Source: Actinokineospora fastidiosa
GTDB taxonomy: Bacteria > Actinomycetota > Actinomycetes > Mycobacteriales > Pseudonocardiaceae
Direction of reading: 5' to 3'
Assembly: GCF_014648415.1 (NCBI RefSeq)
Contig: NZ_BMRB01000002.1
Span: 331,260 to 395,259, forward strand
DNA length: 64,000 nt
Shown here: in pieces, positions 40,225-48,431 of the stretch
How positions within the stretch are numbered: position 1 is the first letter of the stretch
Layout: every line of letters begins with the position of its first letter
The notes under the pieces: generated by a model
What the model was told of the DNA's origin: nothing
Database searches by the model: none
Seen by the model: the letters and a program-made list of their open reading frames with translations, nothing else
Made by a program: the position numbers and the translations under genes

Positions 40225-42972
40225 ATGGCGGGACGGACGCCCCTCGTGGGACGCCGCGCGGAGTTGCGGGCGCTGCTCGACCTCGTGCGCGCTCCGGCGG
40301 TCGTGCGGATCGACGGTGAGGCCGGGGTCGGCAAGACGCGGCTGCTGGCCGAACTGCGGGAGCAGCGGGAGCTGCGCGGCCGTCGCTGGCTGTGCGGGGC
40401 CGGGCAGCCGCTGCGGGAGCCGTTGCCGCTGGCGCCGCTCATCGACGCGGTGCTCGCGGACGAGGGCGCGCCGTGGTGCGCGGACCCGCTGCTCGGCGCG
40501 CTGGTGCCGGTGCTCCCGGAACTGGGCCCCCGGCTGCCCCCGGGACTGCCGCCGCTGGGTGACGTCCGTGCCGAGCGGCACCGGGTCTACCGGGCGCTGC
40601 GCACGGCGCTGGCCGCCGCGTGCCCGGCCGTCCTGGTCCTGGACGACCTGCACTGGACCGACGACGGCACCGCCGACTTCCTGCACTTCCTCGCCGGGCG
40701 CCTGCCTGCCGGGCTGTCGGTCGTGCTCGCGCACCGGCCCGGCGCCCCTGATCTGCCGGGCACCCGGCTGCGGCTGGACCCGCTGAACCTCTGCGAGACG
40801 GCGGAGATGCTGCACGCCATGGTCCGCGAACGGCCACCCGCCGCCGCCGCGGAGGCGCTGCTGCGCCGCACGGGCGGTGTCCCATTCGCCATCGAGGAGG
40901 TGGTGCGCACCGCGGTCACGCAGGGCGCGCCGTGGGACGCGCTCGACGGCGGGCTGGTGCCGGACGGGTTCGCCGAGGCGATCGCCACCCGGCTCGACCG
41001 CCTCGACGACGTCGCCCGGCGCGTCGTGCACGCCGCCGCCGTGCTCGGCGCGCCCGCGACCGCGGCCGACCTGCTCGCCGTCGCCGAGGTGCCCGCCGAG
41101 GCGGGCGAGGCCGCGCTGGACGCGGTGACCGGCTCGGAGCTGCGGGAGCACGGCGGGCAGTACGGGTGCCGCCACGAGTTGGCCGAGCAGGCGGTCCTGC
41201 GGACGATCGGCCCGGCCCGCGCCCGGCGGCTGCACCGGCGGGCGGCGGAGGTGCTGCTCGCCTCGGCCGCGCCACCGCACCGCCGCGTCGGCGACCACCT
41301 GCGGGCCGCCGGGGACGTCGAGGGCTGGCTGGTGCACGCCGAGCTGGCCGCCGACCGGGCCGTCGAGGTCGGTGACACGGGCACGGCGGTGGGCGCGCTC
41401 CGCGAACTGCTCACCGCGGCGGACGACGCCCGCGAGCGGAGCCGCCTGGCCCTCAAGCTGGGCCGGGCCGCGCTCGACGGGGTGGACGTCGGCGCGACCG
41501 TCACGCTGCTGCGCGAACTGCTCGCCACCGTGGACCTGCCGCCGTCGATCCGCGGTGAACTGCGCGCCGACCTCGGCCTGCTGCTGCTCAACCAGGCGAG
41601 CGCCCCCGAGGACGGCTACCGCGAGCTGGAGCTGGCCGCGGCCGACCTGCGCGGCCCCCGGCCCGACCTGGCGGCGCGGGTGATGTCGTCGCTGGCCAAC
41701 GTGCACGCCGGGCACCACCACATCGACGTCCACCTGCGGTGGCTGGCCGAGGCTGAGGCGCTGGCGGACGCGCTCACCGACCCGCGGGCGCGGGTCGCGT
41801 ACCAGGTGAACCGGGTGACGACATTGATGACCCGGGGCGAGCCGGGCGCCGCCGGGCAGGCCGAGTGGATCCTCGCCGACCCCCCGGACGCCGAGACCGC
41901 CCGGCACCACACCCGCGGCTGCCTGAACCTCGTCGATGCCGCGTCCTGGCTCGGGCACTACGACCAGGCGACCCGGTTCCTCGACCGCGCCCGCCGACTC
42001 GACGACGTCTCGCCCTACGTGGAGGAGCAACTGCAGGTGGCCTCGGTGCTGCTCGACTGGCTGAGCGGGCGGTGGACCGGGCTGCGCCAGCGCGCCGCGG
42101 ACCTGGCCGCGCGCCAGGCGGGCCTGCCCCGCATCGCCGCCGAGTGCCGCGTGATCGCGGGCGCGCTCGCCGCGGAGGAGGGCGATGCGGCCGCCGCGCT
42201 CCCCCTGCTCCGCGCCGCGGCGGGCGAGGGGCCGCCGCCGGTGCTGGCCACCGCGCGGGTGCTGGTCGCCCAGCTGCGGCACCAGCGGCTCGTCCGGTCC
42301 GCGGTGGTGCGCGGCGTCGACGACGCGCTCGGGGTGATCCGGCGCACCGGCATGTGGGTGTGGGCGACCGAGGTGACGCCGATCGCGGTGGAGCTGCTGT
42401 CCGCTATGGACCGTCAAGCCGACGCGGAGCGGGTGGTCGCTGAGCATCGCGCGGGTGTCGCTGGCCTGGACTGCCCGGCCGCGCACGCCGCTCTCGCGCT
42501 GGCCGACGCGGTGCTGGCGCACGAGCGCGGAGACCTCGACGCCGCCGACGCGGGCTACCGCGCCGCCGCGGCGCTGACCGCGAGCCGACCGCAGTGGCAC
42601 GCTCGGACCCTCCTGCGGCACGCGGAGTGCCTGTTCGCCGCCGGACGCGACGGCGTCCCGCCGCTGCGCGCCGCGGAGCGGCTGTACAGCGGACTGGGGG
42701 CGGTGGTGCGGGCAGAGCGGTGTCGCGAGGTGCTGCGCGCCCATCACGCGCTGCCTGGCCCGAAGCGCGGGCGGCCGGGGTACGGGGACAAGCTGTCGCC
42801 CCGGGAGCGGGAGGCCGCGCGGCTGGCGGCGGCCGGGTGCACCAACCGCCAGATCGCGGCGGGCATGGGCTTGTCGGTGCGCACCGTGGAACAGCACGTC
42901 GCGCGGGCGCTGCACAAGCTCGGCGTGGACTCGCGCAGGGAGCTGACCGCGGTGCTCGGCCCGTCCGGTTAG
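40225..42972 (+). CDS. LuxR family (LAL) large ATPase regulator
   Basis: 915 residues. Walker A GEAGVGKTRLL (near residue 31) and Walker B VLVLDDLHWTD (near 136) form an N-terminal ATPase, followed by winged-helix and TPR-like helical repeats. The C-terminus (about 855-915) is a LuxR helix-turn-helix, LSPREREAARLAAAGCTNRQ and LSVRTVEQHVARALHKLGV. Size and order are those of LAL regulators, which often activate secondary metabolite clusters in actinomycetes. It is the only complete regulator near the NRPS cluster, but is separated from it by the antiporter gene, so control of the cluster is a guess. A TATGGT box 7 bases upstream of the ATG suggests a very short or absent leader. Confidence 0.92.
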   Translation: MAGRTPLVGRRAELRALLDLVRAPAVVRIDGEAGVGKTRLLAELREQRELRGRRWLCGAGQPLREPLPLAPLIDAVLADEGAPWCADPLLGALVPVLPELGPRLPPGLPPLGDVRAERHRVYRALRTALAAACPAVLVLDDLHWTDDGTADFLHFLAGRLPAGLSVVLAHRPGAPDLPGTRLRLDPLNLCETAEMLHAMVRERPPAAAAEALLRRTGGVPFAIEEVVRTAVTQGAPWDALDGGLVPDGFAEAIATRLDRLDDVARRVVHAAAVLGAPATAADLLAVAEVPAEAGEAALDAVTGSELREHGGQYGCRHELAEQAVLRTIGPARARRLHRRAAEVLLASAAPPHRRVGDHLRAAGDVEGWLVHAELAADRAVEVGDTGTAVGALRELLTAADDARERSRLALKLGRAALDGVDVGATVTLLRELLATVDLPPSIRGELRADLGLLLLNQASAPEDGYRELELAAADLRGPRPDLAARVMSSLANVHAGHHHIDVHLRWLAEAEALADALTDPRARVAYQVNRVTTLMTRGEPGAAGQAEWILADPPDAETARHHTRGCLNLVDAASWLGHYDQATRFLDRARRLDDVSPYVEEQLQVASVLLDWLSGRWTGLRQRAADLAARQAGLPRIAAECRVIAGALAAEEGDAAAALPLLRAAAGEGPPPVLATARVLVAQLRHQRLVRSAVVRGVDDALGVIRRTGMWVWATEVTPIAVELLSAMDRQADAERVVAEHRAGVAGLDCPAAHAALALADAVLAHERGDLDAADAGYRAAAALTASRPQWHARTLLRHAECLFAAGRDGVPPLRAAERLYSGLGAVVRAERCREVLRAHHALPGPKRGRPGYGDKLSPREREAARLAAAGCTNRQIAAGMGLSVRTVEQHVARALHKLGVDSRRELTAVLGPSG

Positions 42973-42987
42973 GACGGACCGAGCACC
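42951..42987. terminator. Bidirectional hairpin terminator
   Basis: Arms of 9 and 6 bp (GGTGCTCGG, CCGTCC) with one symmetric mismatch and a 5-base loop GGTTA. The loop contains part of the LAL stop codon. It lies between the convergent LAL and S1 protease genes. Confidence 0.75.
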
Positions 42988-42999
42988 GGGAGCCGTGGG

Positions 43000-44778
43000 C
43001 TACAGCGTGATCGACCAGCGGTCGAGGACGCCGGTGTCGCCGGGTCCGCTGTCCCGGATGTAGAGGTTCCAGGTGCCCGCGGCCTGCTCACCCGTGACCG
43101 GCGCCGAGTAGGTGGCGGTGCCGGGGAACGGGTGGCAGACGGAGCCGCCGTACGCGTGCAGCCGGTACCACCGGTTGGACGGGGACAGCAGGTAGATGTC
43201 GAGGTCCTCAACGCAGGTGTGCCGTCCGGTGACCTCGACCCGCACCGGGCTCACCGCCGCTCCGCTCGCGGTGGAGCGGATCGGGCTGTAGAGGTACCGG
43301 TAGTCCTGGATCGGGTAGTCGGTGTCGTTGGTGAACGTCCGCGTGCCGCCGCTGCCGTCCGACGTCCGCACGGTGATGGGACCCGCGGCGGGCGAGGTGT
43401 TCCCGGCGGCGTCCCTGGCCCGGACGGAGACCTGGTAGCTCGTGCCCGGGGTGAGACCGGTGAGCGTGGCGGTCGTGCCGCTCGTGCTCGCCGCGAGGGT
43501 GGAGCCGGTGTAGACGTCGTACGCGGTCACCCCCACGTTGTCGGTCGACGCGGTCCAGGCCAGCGACGCGGACGTCGAGGTGGCGCCGGTGGCCCGGAGG
43601 TTCCCCGGCGCGGTCGGCGCCTGGGTGTCGCCGCCGCCGCCCGCGGTGTGCAGCGTGAGACCCCACTTGCGCAGCGCCTCGTTGACCGGCTGGAACAGCG
43701 ACTGGTCCGGCGCGCCACCCGGGCTGCACGACGACTTGCCGCCCGAATGCAGCCCGACCGCCTTGTCGCCTGCCAGCCACGCGCCGCCCGAGTCGCCGCC
43801 CAGCGAGCACGCGGTCGTGAACGCCATGCCGTCGATCGGGCCGCTGGCGTAGACGACGGTCTGCTCGACCGCGGTCACCCTGCCGCACTGCCAGCGCGAG
43901 GCCACGCCGGAATGGCAGACGACCTGGTTGACCAGCGGCTCGGTGCTGCCGGTGACGGTGACCCCGGCGCCGCCCCAGGTGTTCACGGCGGCGGACAGCG
44001 CCCATCCCGGTTCGGTCACCGCGACGACGCCCATGTCGCCTTCCCTGGCGAACACGCTGCGCGTGCCGCCGGTGTTCGACGTGCCGATGCGGTTCTGCCC
44101 GCCGGAACCCGCGTACGCGGGCTGGTCCCGGTCGTCGGTGCAGTGCCCGGCGGTGAGGAAGTGCCTGCCGCCCGAGGCGTCCACCGCGGGGAAGCCGATC
44201 GAGCAGTTGGCCTCGAAGCCGGGGAACCACGGGTTGCCCGGCCGGATGTCGCCGCCCTGGGGCACGGGCGACGCCGAGGTCTCGTGGACCCGCGCGCCGA
44301 GGTCGGCGGCGCGGGCCAGGAAGGCGCGGGTGGCCGAGGTGGCCCGGGTCGTGTCGACGCGCACGACGACATCGTTGTTGACGACGTCGACGCCCCACCC
44401 GAAGACGCCGGGGACGCCGATGGCGTGGTCGCCGACCGCGCGGGCGAGTCGGTCGAGGTCGGCCCGGCTCCGGGTCACCCGCCTCGGTTCGGCGCCCGCC
44501 GCCCGGACCTGCGCGGCCGCGGCGTCGTCGGTGACCGCCACGACGACCGCGCCGGTCCGCTCGTCCAGCCACACGCCCGCGCCCCGCTCGGCGAGCCGGT
44601 CGATGACCCGCTGGGCATCGGCCTGCCCGGCCAGCGCGGCCCGGGCCGCCCGGTGGCTGATCCCGAGGTCGCGGCTGATCGAGGCGATCATGGTGTCGTC
44701 GGCCGGGCCCGCGGTCGCCGGGGCAGCGCCGAAGGCCAGGGTCGAGGCCGCCAGCGCGGCGGCGAGGCGGGCCCTCAT
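43000..44778 (-). CDS. Secreted S1 serine protease with FN3 and P-domain
   Basis: 592 residues. Signal peptide (1-23), an alpha-lytic/streptogrisin-type pro-region (about 30-170), a chymotrypsin-fold domain with LTAGHC (His near 209), EGDMGVVAV (Asp near 247) and GDSGGAW (Ser near 328), a fibronectin type III domain (about 385-475), and a C-terminal P-domain (about 478-592, ending WNLYIRDSGPGDTGVLDRWS). The pro-region should fold the protease and be cleaved off, and the FN3 and P-domains may bind substrate or stabilise it. The start is ATG 44778, overlapping the stop of the S8 protease by 4 bases, so the two proteases are co-expressed. Confidence 0.92.
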   Translation of the reverse strand: MRARLAAALAASTLAFGAAPATAGPADDTMIASISRDLGISHRAARAALAGQADAQRVIDRLAERGAGVWLDERTGAVVVAVTDDAAAAQVRAAGAEPRRVTRSRADLDRLARAVGDHAIGVPGVFGWGVDVVNNDVVVRVDTTRATSATRAFLARAADLGARVHETSASPVPQGGDIRPGNPWFPGFEANCSIGFPAVDASGGRHFLTAGHCTDDRDQPAYAGSGGQNRIGTSNTGGTRSVFAREGDMGVVAVTEPGWALSAAVNTWGGAGVTVTGSTEPLVNQVVCHSGVASRWQCGRVTAVEQTVVYASGPIDGMAFTTACSLGGDSGGAWLAGDKAVGLHSGGKSSCSPGGAPDQSLFQPVNEALRKWGLTLHTAGGGGDTQAPTAPGNLRATGATSTSASLAWTASTDNVGVTAYDVYTGSTLAASTSGTTATLTGLTPGTSYQVSVRARDAAGNTSPAAGPITVRTSDGSGGTRTFTNDTDYPIQDYRYLYSPIRSTASGAAVSPVRVEVTGRHTCVEDLDIYLLSPSNRWYRLHAYGGSVCHPFPGTATYSAPVTGEQAAGTWNLYIRDSGPGDTGVLDRWSITL

Positions 44779-46691
44779 CGCGACACCGCCTGGTGGGTGA
44801 TGCGGACGTCGTCCACGCCCGCCTCGACCAGGCTGCCGCCGGAGACGTCGCCCGCCTCGACGACGACGCGGACCATGGCGCCCGTCCACGCGGACAGGTC
44901 GGCCGTCGCCGTCGCCCACGCCGCGGCGGTGTCCGCGGAGCCGGTCTTCTTCTCGAACACCGTCGTGCTGCCGGATGCCGAGACCACGCGCACGCGCAGG
45001 AAGTCCGCGCCCGCCGAGTTGGCCAGGTGGCCGACGAACCAGGAGAAGGAGAGCGTCGCCTTGCCGCCAGCCGGGATCGCGACCGGCGGGGAGCCTGCCG
45101 AGGTCACGCCGCCGTCGAGGTCGTTGTCGCCGACGGCCGCGCCCGGCGCCGCCCCGGTCACCAGCGCCCGCACACCGCTGGGCGTGGTGCCCGGCTGCAT
45201 GGTGTGCCCCGACCACGTCGTGGCTCCCGGGTCGCCGACCTCGAACCTGCCGCCGGTCGCGGTGTCGGCGCCCGCCGGGTTCACCGTCCAGGTCCCGCTC
45301 TCGAAGTCCGTGGCGTACACCGTGGTCACCGGGCTCGGGTCGGGATCGGGGTTGCCGCCGGACACGGCGGCCAGCGCGTTGGCGATCCCCTCGCCGAAGT
45401 GGGAGTTCCTCGCGGGCGTCCCCGTGCACCGGGTGTCGCCCGCCGGGCAGGGCGTGTCGATGGCCTGGGCGAGCAGCATCGAGCGCAGCTGGTCGGGGGT
45501 GGCGGTCGGGTGCGCGGACGCCAGCAGCGCCACGACGCCCGCCGCGTGCGGCGACGACGCGGACGTGCCGTGGAAGGTGGTGTAACCGTTGTTCAGGCCG
45601 GTCGTGTTGACCATCGCGTAGCCGTCGCCGCCCGGGGCGGTCAGCTCGACGGTCTGGATGCCGTAGTTGGAGTAGTAGGCGAGTTCCCTGCGGGTGTTCG
45701 CCGCCGTCACCGAGATCGCGTTCGGCAGGTCCCCCGGGAGGAACAGCCCCGGCTCGGTGTCGAGGTTCACCGCGTAGTTCCCGGCCGCCGCGACGGTGAC
45801 CGTGCCGCGGCTGTGGGCGTAGTCGACCGCGCGGCGGACGGCCTCGATCACCGCGTCCTGGTCGGGGTTGCCCGGGCTGTTGTACATCCACGGGTCGACG
45901 TAGTAGCTGTTGTTCGTCACGGCGAAGCCGCGCTCGGCCGACCACATCAGACCGCAGACGACGTTCTCCGCGTACATGTAGCCGGTCGGCTCCATCACCT
46001 TCACCGACGCGATCTTCACGTTCGGCGCGACCCCGACGACCCCGCGCCCGTTCCGCGCCGCCGCGATGATCCCCGCGACCGACGTCCCGTGCCCCGCCGC
46101 AGGCGCGTACGAGTCCGGCTCCCACGCCCCGGGCGCGGTGTTCGCCTTGCCGTAGAGGCAGGACACGGAGTTGGCGGCGTCGAAGTTGTCCCGCAGGTCC
46201 TCGTGCGTGCCCTGCACACCGGTGTCCAGCACGCCGACGGTGACCGATCGGCTGCCGGGGTTGACCGCCCACGCCTTGTCGGCGCCCATCATCGCCATGT
46301 TCCACTCGACGGGCTCCGCGGGCGCCGAGATCGACGCCCCCATCTGCGGTTCGAGGTACCGCTGGGCGGTGGTCGCACCGGAGACATCGGTCTCCCGGGT
46401 CTGCCCGACCTTCTGCACGCCTGCCACCGCCCGCATCCTGGTGGCGAAGTCGGTGGCCGCGGAGTGGGCGACGACGACCCCGATGGGCGCGTGCGCGTTC
46501 TGGACCGCGCCGCCGTTGGCGGTCACCGCCTGGGCCACGGCGCCGGTGGACCCGGGCGCGGTGATCACCAGGTAGGCGCGCGTCCCGAGCGGCGCGGCGT
46601 CGGCCACGGCGGGCGTTGCGCCGAGCGCGGCGGCGCCGAGCGCGAGCACGCACAGCACCCGCGAGCGGCGGCGGTTCTGGTTTCGTCTCAT
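44775..46691 (-). CDS. Secreted subtilisin-like (S8) serine protease
   Basis: 638 residues. Twin-arginine-like basic start and hydrophobic signal (about 1-32), then an I9-type pro-peptide (about 36-115). The catalytic domain has VGVLDTGVQGTHEDL (Asp near 155), GHGTSVAGI (His near 200) and FHGTSASSPHAAGVVALL (Ser near 374). The C-terminal 180 residues (from about 455, YATDFESGTWTVNPAG) look like an extracellular beta-sandwich domain. AGG/GGAGAGG lies upstream of the ATG. The mature enzyme should degrade extracellular protein. First gene of the two-protease operon. Confidence 0.93.
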   Translation of the reverse strand: MRRNQNRRRSRVLCVLALGAAALGATPAVADAAPLGTRAYLVITAPGSTGAVAQAVTANGGAVQNAHAPIGVVVAHSAATDFATRMRAVAGVQKVGQTRETDVSGATTAQRYLEPQMGASISAPAEPVEWNMAMMGADKAWAVNPGSRSVTVGVLDTGVQGTHEDLRDNFDAANSVSCLYGKANTAPGAWEPDSYAPAAGHGTSVAGIIAAARNGRGVVGVAPNVKIASVKVMEPTGYMYAENVVCGLMWSAERGFAVTNNSYYVDPWMYNSPGNPDQDAVIEAVRRAVDYAHSRGTVTVAAAGNYAVNLDTEPGLFLPGDLPNAISVTAANTRRELAYYSNYGIQTVELTAPGGDGYAMVNTTGLNNGYTTFHGTSASSPHAAGVVALLASAHPTATPDQLRSMLLAQAIDTPCPAGDTRCTGTPARNSHFGEGIANALAAVSGGNPDPDPSPVTTVYATDFESGTWTVNPAGADTATGGRFEVGDPGATTWSGHTMQPGTTPSGVRALVTGAAPGAAVGDNDLDGGVTSAGSPPVAIPAGGKATLSFSWFVGHLANSAGADFLRVRVVSASGSTTVFEKKTGSADTAAAWATATADLSAWTGAMVRVVVEAGDVSGGSLVEAGVDDVRITHQAVSR

Positions 46692-47170
46692 GGCAGGGAC
46701 CTCTCCTCGGTGAAGCGTCCGTTCACCCGGGATGAGATTCCGGCCTGCGCCCCGGCCCGTTCAATCCGCGACACCACCTACCGAAACGCGGCTCCACGGT
46801 GCGAATCCCGCACGCCGGGCCTGCCCGGGAGCTAGACGGATCACTGGCATGCGGGGCCGACGACCTGGCGTAGCGGGCACGTACGTACAACGGAATCGTC
46901 TCCGGAATCGACTACGGAGATAACCACCTATATATTCTCCAGCGAATACTCTATCCGCCTAAACGGCGAGACGACTCCGCCTATTATGAGTGCCGTTACG
47001 GCATTTTGATAGGTGCGCCTACGGATTGTTTTCGACAAAGGGCGCTGTTACGACTGGAAGTGGCACATCCGTCCACGTTCCACGCGTTGTTGTGCCGCTG
47101 ACCGGGAGCGCGACGAATGCTCGCCGGATCGTTGATTCGTGTTTGAGAACCCTGCACACGAGGAGTCATC
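46692..47170. other. Divergent promoter region between two protease operons
   Basis: 479 bases without a gene. The part 46900-47045 is clearly richer in A/T (with TATATATT and TATTATGA) than anything around it, consistent with promoters for both divergent protease units. I could not fix -35/-10 pairs with confidence, and no tRNA or riboswitch-like structure is seen. Confidence 0.5.
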
Positions 47171-48214
47171 GTGAGAAAACTGTTCGGTGTCGCCGCTGCC
47201 GCGGTGCTGGCGCTCGGCGGGGCGGCGGCCGCGTCGGCCGCGCCGGAGCCGCCGCCCACGTTCGAGCCGTACATCGTCGGCGGTGAGACGGTCAGTTCCG
47301 CGCCGTGGGCCGCGGCCCTGTACGGGAACGGCACGTTCCGGTGTTCGGGCAGCCTTGTCGCGGCGCAGTGGGTCCTCACCGCCCGTCACTGCCTGGGTTC
47401 GGGGCTGACCGTCCGGGTCGGCAACGTGATCAAGGACCAGGGCCAGTCGGTGACCGTGGCGTCCACTCAGGCGTACAGCCGAGGCGACCTCGCGCTCCTC
47501 AAGCTGGCCACCCCGGTCAGCATGACCCCCGCTCGACTCGCCGAGCAGGACCCGCCCACCGGCTCCACCAACCACATCTACGGTTGGGGCCGCACGAGTT
47601 GCAACGGAGTCTCGTCCGGTCAGCTCAAGCGCGCCTCGGTCCGCGTCACCGGTCGGTCCACCGACGCCTACAACGGTCCGGCCATCGCCTCCACCGGCAT
47701 CGACGGCTACGCGTGGAAGGGCGACTCCGGCGGGCCGCAGCTGTACAACGACGCCATCGTGGGCGTCGCCTCCACCGCCGACTGCGCGGGCCGCCAGTAC
47801 TACGCCAGCGTGGCCAGCGGCCTGAGCTGGATCCGCCAGCACATCGGCGCCCCGGACCCCGATCCCGGCCAGAGGTTCGAGAACCCGAACAACGTGGACA
47901 TCCCGGACAACGGCAATGCGGTGTCCTCCCCCATCACCGTGACGGGCGTGTCGGGCAACGCCCCGACGGGGCTGCGGGTCTCCGTGGACATCAAGCACAC
48001 CTTCCGCGGCGACCTCCGGATCGACCTGGTCGCGCCGGACGGCTCCGCCTACCTGCTCAAGGCCAGCAGCACCAGCGATTCGGCCGACAACGTGCTCGCC
48101 ACCTACACGGTGAACGCCTCCAGCGAGGCCGCCGACGGAACCTGGAACCTGCGCGTGCAGGACACCTACCAGAACGACATCGGCTACATCGACTCGTGGA
48201 GTCTGGAGTTCTGA
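47171..48214 (+). CDS. Secreted trypsin-like S1 serine protease with P-domain
   Basis: 347 residues from GTG 47171, with GAGGAG upstream. Signal peptide to about residue 24 (ASA-A). A mature-type start IVGGETV follows within about 12 residues, so the pro-peptide is very short. Catalytic residues: LTARHC (His), RGDLALLKL (Asp), KGDSGGPQ (Ser). A Pro/Asp linker leads to a C-terminal P-domain (about 238-347, ending DIGYIDSWSLEF). The P-domain is the same type as in the protease at 43.0 kb. A hairpin follows the stop codon. Confidence 0.92.
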   Translation: MRKLFGVAAAAVLALGGAAAASAAPEPPPTFEPYIVGGETVSSAPWAAALYGNGTFRCSGSLVAAQWVLTARHCLGSGLTVRVGNVIKDQGQSVTVASTQAYSRGDLALLKLATPVSMTPARLAEQDPPTGSTNHIYGWGRTSCNGVSSGQLKRASVRVTGRSTDAYNGPAIASTGIDGYAWKGDSGGPQLYNDAIVGVASTADCAGRQYYASVASGLSWIRQHIGAPDPDPGQRFENPNNVDIPDNGNAVSSPITVTGVSGNAPTGLRVSVDIKHTFRGDLRIDLVAPDGSAYLLKASSTSDSADNVLATYTVNASSEAADGTWNLRVQDTYQNDIGYIDSWSLEF

Positions 48215-48218
48215 CCTC

Positions 48219-48252
48219 GCGGGGAGGGCCGTCCCACGACAGTCCTCCCCGC
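48219..48252 (+). terminator. Hairpin terminator
   Basis: A perfect 9-bp stem GCGGGGAGG / CCTCCCCGC with a 16-base loop, 5 bases after the stop of the S1 protease gene. Confidence 0.65.
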
Positions 48253-48431
48253 CAGGTGTACCGGGTGACGATCATCTTCCGAGCGGGCGGAACACAGCCG
48301 TTCGGCGTGGGGCAAATGTCCCAACGGAACCCGCGCGGGCGCGGCACTTGCCTCCGTCGTCGAATCAAGCCCGTTGACCTGCGGCTTTGAGGCGACTAGA
48401 GAAGTACACCTTGCCTGCAACGGAGGTATCG